DNA of 64,000 bases from positions 310,001 to 374,000 of the forward strand of contig JAYMTL010000002.1 in the NCBI GenBank assembly GCA_036897445.1, in the 5' to 3' direction. Below are positions 61,101-64,000 of the stretch, piece by piece. The notes under the pieces are model-generated. The model ran no database searches and was not told the origin of the DNA. It worked only from the letters and a program-made list of their open reading frames with translations. The translations under genes and the position numbers were made by a program. Numbering within the stretch: the first letter of the stretch is position 1; every line of letters begins with the position of its first letter. This stretch comes from Pelargonium tetragonum (taxonomy: Eukaryota; Streptophyta; Magnoliopsida; Geraniales; Geraniaceae).

Positions 61101-64000
61101 TTAAGTAAACCCTTTTTCTTTTTTGCAGTTAGCTTTATACAAAGGTGAATTTCGGGAGTAATATAGAATTTTGAGCCGTAAGGTTTCCTTTAAAAGTTAA
61201 GAGGAGTGCTTTTTATATGTTTAAATCTCAAGTTAGATATTCTTTTGAATAAGAGCGCAGGACAATGCTAAATATTCAAAATAGTAAGGGGAACTGTGAC
61301 GCGCTGCTTATAAACTGAGCTGGGTATTTTAACGGGAATTCCCCGGGTTTAAGGTTGCTGGGGACCCCTAACAGGAGTAAAAGGAATAAGTCTAGGAAGG
61401 TTTTGGATACCCGTGTAAGAAATTGCTTTAGAAAACCTATACATTTTATAAAAAAGCGCTCTGTATGACCTTTTTCTTTTAACAAACAGATTAGGACAAA
61501 CTTTTTTTCTCTTTTAACTTATATAAAGCAGAATTACTTAACAATTGTTAAAAACTTCGTCAAATCCTTCAAATCTAATTATTAACATTGAATTCCAAAA
61601 ACTCAGGATAAGAAATTGAAGTTTAAGAATACGCTCTGAAGTATATAAAAAGCAGTTCTAACTCTGCATATAGGAGGGTGGTTTTCCCCCAGTTCATACC
61701 TTTTTTGACTAAACAAGGCTAAAAACGAGAAGGCATTTCCAAGTCTCAGCACTCTCTTACAAGGAACTAAAGAAGTTTGCTCGCTTAACTAAAGGACCAA
61801 CTTGCTATCGGAACTCTTAACTCTAAGAACCCTATATGAAATTTAAGAGCTATAAGCATAATTAAAAAAGAGCTGTATTAGGATATTCGTTTAGTTTAGA
61901 CATGCTTTTTCTATTAAGGATAAGGAGTTAGCGGCAGAACTTTAAGCTAATCCTCAGCACCTTCAGCTTCCCAAGAGCATTTCCCCTTTTAAGCAATTCC
62001 TAGGAGACCCCTTCGTGTATATAGTATATACCTTGTAGGATCCTATTTAGTAAAACTAAAATTTCTTAATTAAAGTCCCCTACAATCTGGATTGCACCGA
62101 ATTGTTATACCCCTTAGTACACGTTTTTAGAAAATTTTTAGGTATGTCCAGAGCTGCTCTTATGTCAAGAAGAAAGGTTCTTTGAACCTTGCTTTTTTTC
62201 TGAAACCACTTTTAGCAATTTTTTGAATGCCAAATCTTTATATTAAAGTCTTTCCCTTTAGTCGTTTTTGAAGAGGCTTTTTTTATAATAGTCTATGAGT
62301 TGTCTGCATTATAGCTACACAGATTCTTCCGAAATGTATATACTACGCGTAAGAAGTCCCTTTTTTAGTAGAAGTTTTGCGGGTCGTTAACTTGCAGTAG
62401 ATAGTCATTTCGAGTAATAACTAAACTCAAGAAAGAAATTCTATGACCCTTTTTTTTATGCTTTAATCAGGGGCTTGTGTTTTAGTTTTCTACATTTTGC
62501 TCTTCTACCCACAGTACTGGAAATTTCCGTGCGGTATAAAAGGAGTTAATTGGCAGGGGTTTATAGGAATTCTTTATTCAAGCTTCTTACCGTTTTGGGC
62601 CAATAGTATAAGGTAACTTTTTGTATTAGTGTTAGTAGTAACCTACCAACTTCGATGCTTTTTTCTTTATCAGAGAGAATTCTATAGATTAGAAATAGGT
62701 TAGAAGAGGTCTTCTATTTTTTAAGTATGCCCTCCGCACTCAATTTGATAGTATAGGGGTTCCTTTAGTAGATAAGGGTTTAATAAAGACTAGGGTACTT
62801 TATTTTTTTACGCACTTCATACTCGTGTTCTAAGGATTTTGCAACTACCCCATTCTACTTTTTTATATTTGTACTTAATTTAATCTGGGGTAGCTCGGGG
62901 CTCAAATAAGTGGTTCTTATATATTCCTATATTTTTGAAGGCCCCTTTACACCGCATGTACAGAACTTAGACTTAGCCCCTTCCTCCCTGCTTTTATTTA
63001 CTAAATTGGATTTTAGGTCTTTTGCTAACTAGAAAACTGGGCAACGATAGGATCCCCTTACCCCTACGTTTCTTGTGACTTCCTAAAATCGGGTCTTGGG
63101 CAAGTAGCTGCCGGGAATAGACAAGTTCTAATCACATAAGACTCAGTCTAAGAAATCTATCCACCTTTACTTTGTCTATCTTTTAAAAGTCCCCTAAATG
63201 CATATCAAATAACAAGCAACCTCTTTCTTTAGTTATGGAATTCCTTACCAGCGACTTATTCTTTCTTTATGAATCAATTTCCTTGGGAAAACTCTTATTA
63301 AATGAAACTAACTAGAGGGAAATTCCAGCCAGTTGTACTTCATTTTCTAGAGTGTCTTGTTATCCCGAGGAGCTACAAGGCCCAGATGCTTACTAATCAA
63401 ACTTCATATAGAATTCTAGAGAACCTAACTTGCAAAACCTGTTTTAAATTATTGAAATAAAAAGGGACAGAAACTTGAAATCTACGCTAAAAATTTTTCT
63501 TGTTTGATACTTACAGTTTTAGACCCCCTACAAGACATAGCAAGTTCCTTTGCGGGAAAGTTGAACAAGAGTCTGAGTATTGCTTTATAAACCCCTATAA
63601 AAAACTCTAGACTAGGTAAAGGGGTCTAACCTCTTATTAAAAGGGAGCTCCTTGTTTTTCAGCTGTTAACTATAACTGTTTAAAATATTGCAGACTATGG
63701 ATCAAGTGACACTCTTATTAAAAATTTTACCGCAGTAAAGGGAATTCCTTACAATATTAAGCAATTGGCTCCGAAATTAGACTTATATTCCTTATTATAA
63801 TAACTTTAAAGACACCTCTTAAATTTACAATTTACATCGCAAGAATAGCCCCCCTATAATTAGGCTTTTAAGGGATTTTTCTTAAATTCTCATAGCTCAA
63901 AGCACTTTTTGCGCACATTGTATGAGTCAAACTCAAAGTATATAGTACTACTCTTAGTAGTTTGAAAGAATCTTAACTTGACACGAAAACTCTTTTAGGC
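58183..64000. other. Gene-free AT-rich DNA to window end
   Basis: No gene is supported in the last 5.8 kb. Minus-strand open frames at 60,020-60,214 and 61,276-61,485 have no convincing motif. The only clear item is the second copy of the 22-bp repeat at 61,642-61,663. Integrase of the minus-strand copia remnant at 58.0 kb would be expected near 59-60.5 kb but is not recognisable. Confidence 0.5.
61642..61663 (+). repeat. 22-bp dispersed direct repeat, copy 2, TATA-like start
   Basis: Exact second copy, same orientation, of the sequence at 712-733. It is followed at about 15 bases by a GGAGGG...CCCCC near-palindrome that is not present at copy 1. See copy 1 for the reasoning that both may be LTR promoter cores. 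Confidence 0.6.

Noticed and set aside
60020-61485. Two minus-strand open frames (60,020-60,214 and 61,276-61,485)
   Set aside because: Tried against copia and gypsy integrase and RT motifs without an ordered match.
1-64000. Organelle genome or alternative genetic code as explanation for missing genes
   Set aside because: TAA, TAG and TGA are all frequent in every frame, and no organellar rRNA, cox, atp or psb-type sequence is visible. The dinucleotide pattern fits RIP in nuclear DNA better.
1-64000. CRISPR array, bacterial operon, prophage or biosynthetic cluster
   Set aside because: No regularly spaced repeats, no ribosome-binding-site plus long-frame pattern, and no frame above about 100 codons.

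Overview
The window is about 35% GC by sampled lines and holds no protein gene I can support. The longest open frame in 64 kb is about 100 codons, no frame is preserved over kilobases, and no rRNA, complete tRNA, CRISPR array or operon is visible. The base grammar is distinctive. In eight 60-base lines counted by hand from different places, TpA/ApT is about 1.5 and (CpA+TpG)/(ApC+GpT) is about 0.7. Most genomes show the opposite pattern. This is the signature of repeat-induced point mutation (RIP), so the best guess is an AT-rich, transposon-filled isochore or pericentromeric block of a filamentous ascomycete. The species cannot be named from the sequence.

The recognisable content is a graveyard of LTR retrotransposons. 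Short surviving frames, read by eye, resemble parts of Ty1/copia and Ty3/gypsy polyproteins. Gypsy-like pieces lie near 2.9-3.5 kb (+), 25.0-25.3 kb (-), 31.1-31.3 kb (-), 44.5-44.9 kb (+), 55.4-55.6 kb (-) and 56.5-56.7 kb (+). Copia-like pieces lie near 8.7-9.1 kb (+), 15.4-15.6 kb (+), 18.1-18.7 kb (+), 22.3-22.5 kb (+), 28.9-29.4 kb (-), 36.4-36.6 kb (-), 46.4-46.6 kb (+) and 58.0-58.2 kb (-). Each is a broken fossil with many breaks. The two families and both strands alternate, as expected from nested insertion followed by decay.

The most distinctive part is 40.3-44.0 kb. It holds two clearly related LTR copies (42,918-43,136 and 43,618-43,888), a probable third piece between them, a short charged, serine-rich coding tail beside each clear copy on the minus strand, and further minus-strand coding-like sequence at 40.3-42.2 kb. 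The tail at 43,137-43,335 lacks the CpA/TpG depletion seen elsewhere, so it may be the youngest layer.

Other structure: a 22-bp exact repeat with a TATA-like start at both ends of the window (712 and 61,642), a diverged tandem duplication at 38,956-39,104, three dispersed Tyr/Ser/Arg-rich minus-strand fragments (37.0, 40.3 and 53.1 kb), and a nested 16-bp-stem hairpin at 13,997-14,039. I found no undescribed functional system. The interest lies in how this dead region was built and mutated. All family calls are by-eye motif matches and should be read with the confidences given.
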